From NCBI GenBank assembly GCA_023227695.1, contig JALNVE010000177.1, positions 1 through 6,675 of the forward strand: DNA of 6,675 nucleotides, read 5' to 3'. The DNA is from Paludibacteraceae bacterium. GTDB lineage: Bacteria; Bacteroidota; Bacteroidia; Bacteroidales; Paludibacteraceae. The position numbers and the translations under genes were made by a program. The notes below the pieces were generated by a model, which was given only the letters and a program-made list of their open reading frames with translations, was not told where the DNA came from and searched no databases. Of the stretch, positions 6,654 to 6,675 are shown in pieces; within the stretch, counting starts at the first letter, position 1; each line of letters begins with the position of its first letter.

Positions 6654-6675
6654 GATTTGTATTTTTTTATTTTGA

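Overview
This window looks like a chromosomal segment of a Bacteroidales bacterium, most likely of the Prevotella/Segatella or Bacteroides type. The basis is protein style: a Bacteroidetes-type RecJ, a ClC protein with a C-terminal CBS pair, a streptopain-like C10 peptidase ending in a Prevotella-style C-terminal tail, and very AT-rich intergenic DNA without clear Shine-Dalgarno sites. Species cannot be fixed without a database search.

Layout, left to right. Positions 1-55 (minus) hold the first 18 codons of a gene running off the left edge; they resemble the N-terminus of transposases of the ISAon1 type, so 1 to about 174 may be the end of an insertion sequence. A strong terminator (187-244, minus) separates this from recJ (269-1996, minus), the single-strand-specific 5'-3' exonuclease of DNA repair. 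A divergent 498-bp AT-rich spacer (1997-2494) carries several hairpins, including a terminator-like one in front of recJ. A ClC-family chloride channel/transporter gene with two CBS domains follows (2495-4267, plus). A short convergent spacer holds a bidirectional terminator. Next, on the minus strand, comes a secreted C10 cysteine peptidase gene (6237 down to 4513) cut by one in-frame TAA at 4833-4831: signal peptide, propeptide and catalytic domain lie before the stop; the rest of an Ig-like domain and the C-terminal sorting-like tail lie after it. The last 438 bp have no convincing gene but contain a 36-bp perfect palindrome followed by T8, a strong plus-strand terminator with no plus-strand gene in front of it within this spacer.

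The genes do not form an operon or one pathway: recJ and the ClC gene are divergent, and the ClC and peptidase genes convergent. I see no defence system, CRISPR array, tRNA, rRNA or clear new multi-gene system. The points most worth a second look are the nonsense codon in the peptidase gene, the orphan plus-strand terminator with a possible small RNA, and the channel-like ion-pathway residues of the ClC protein.
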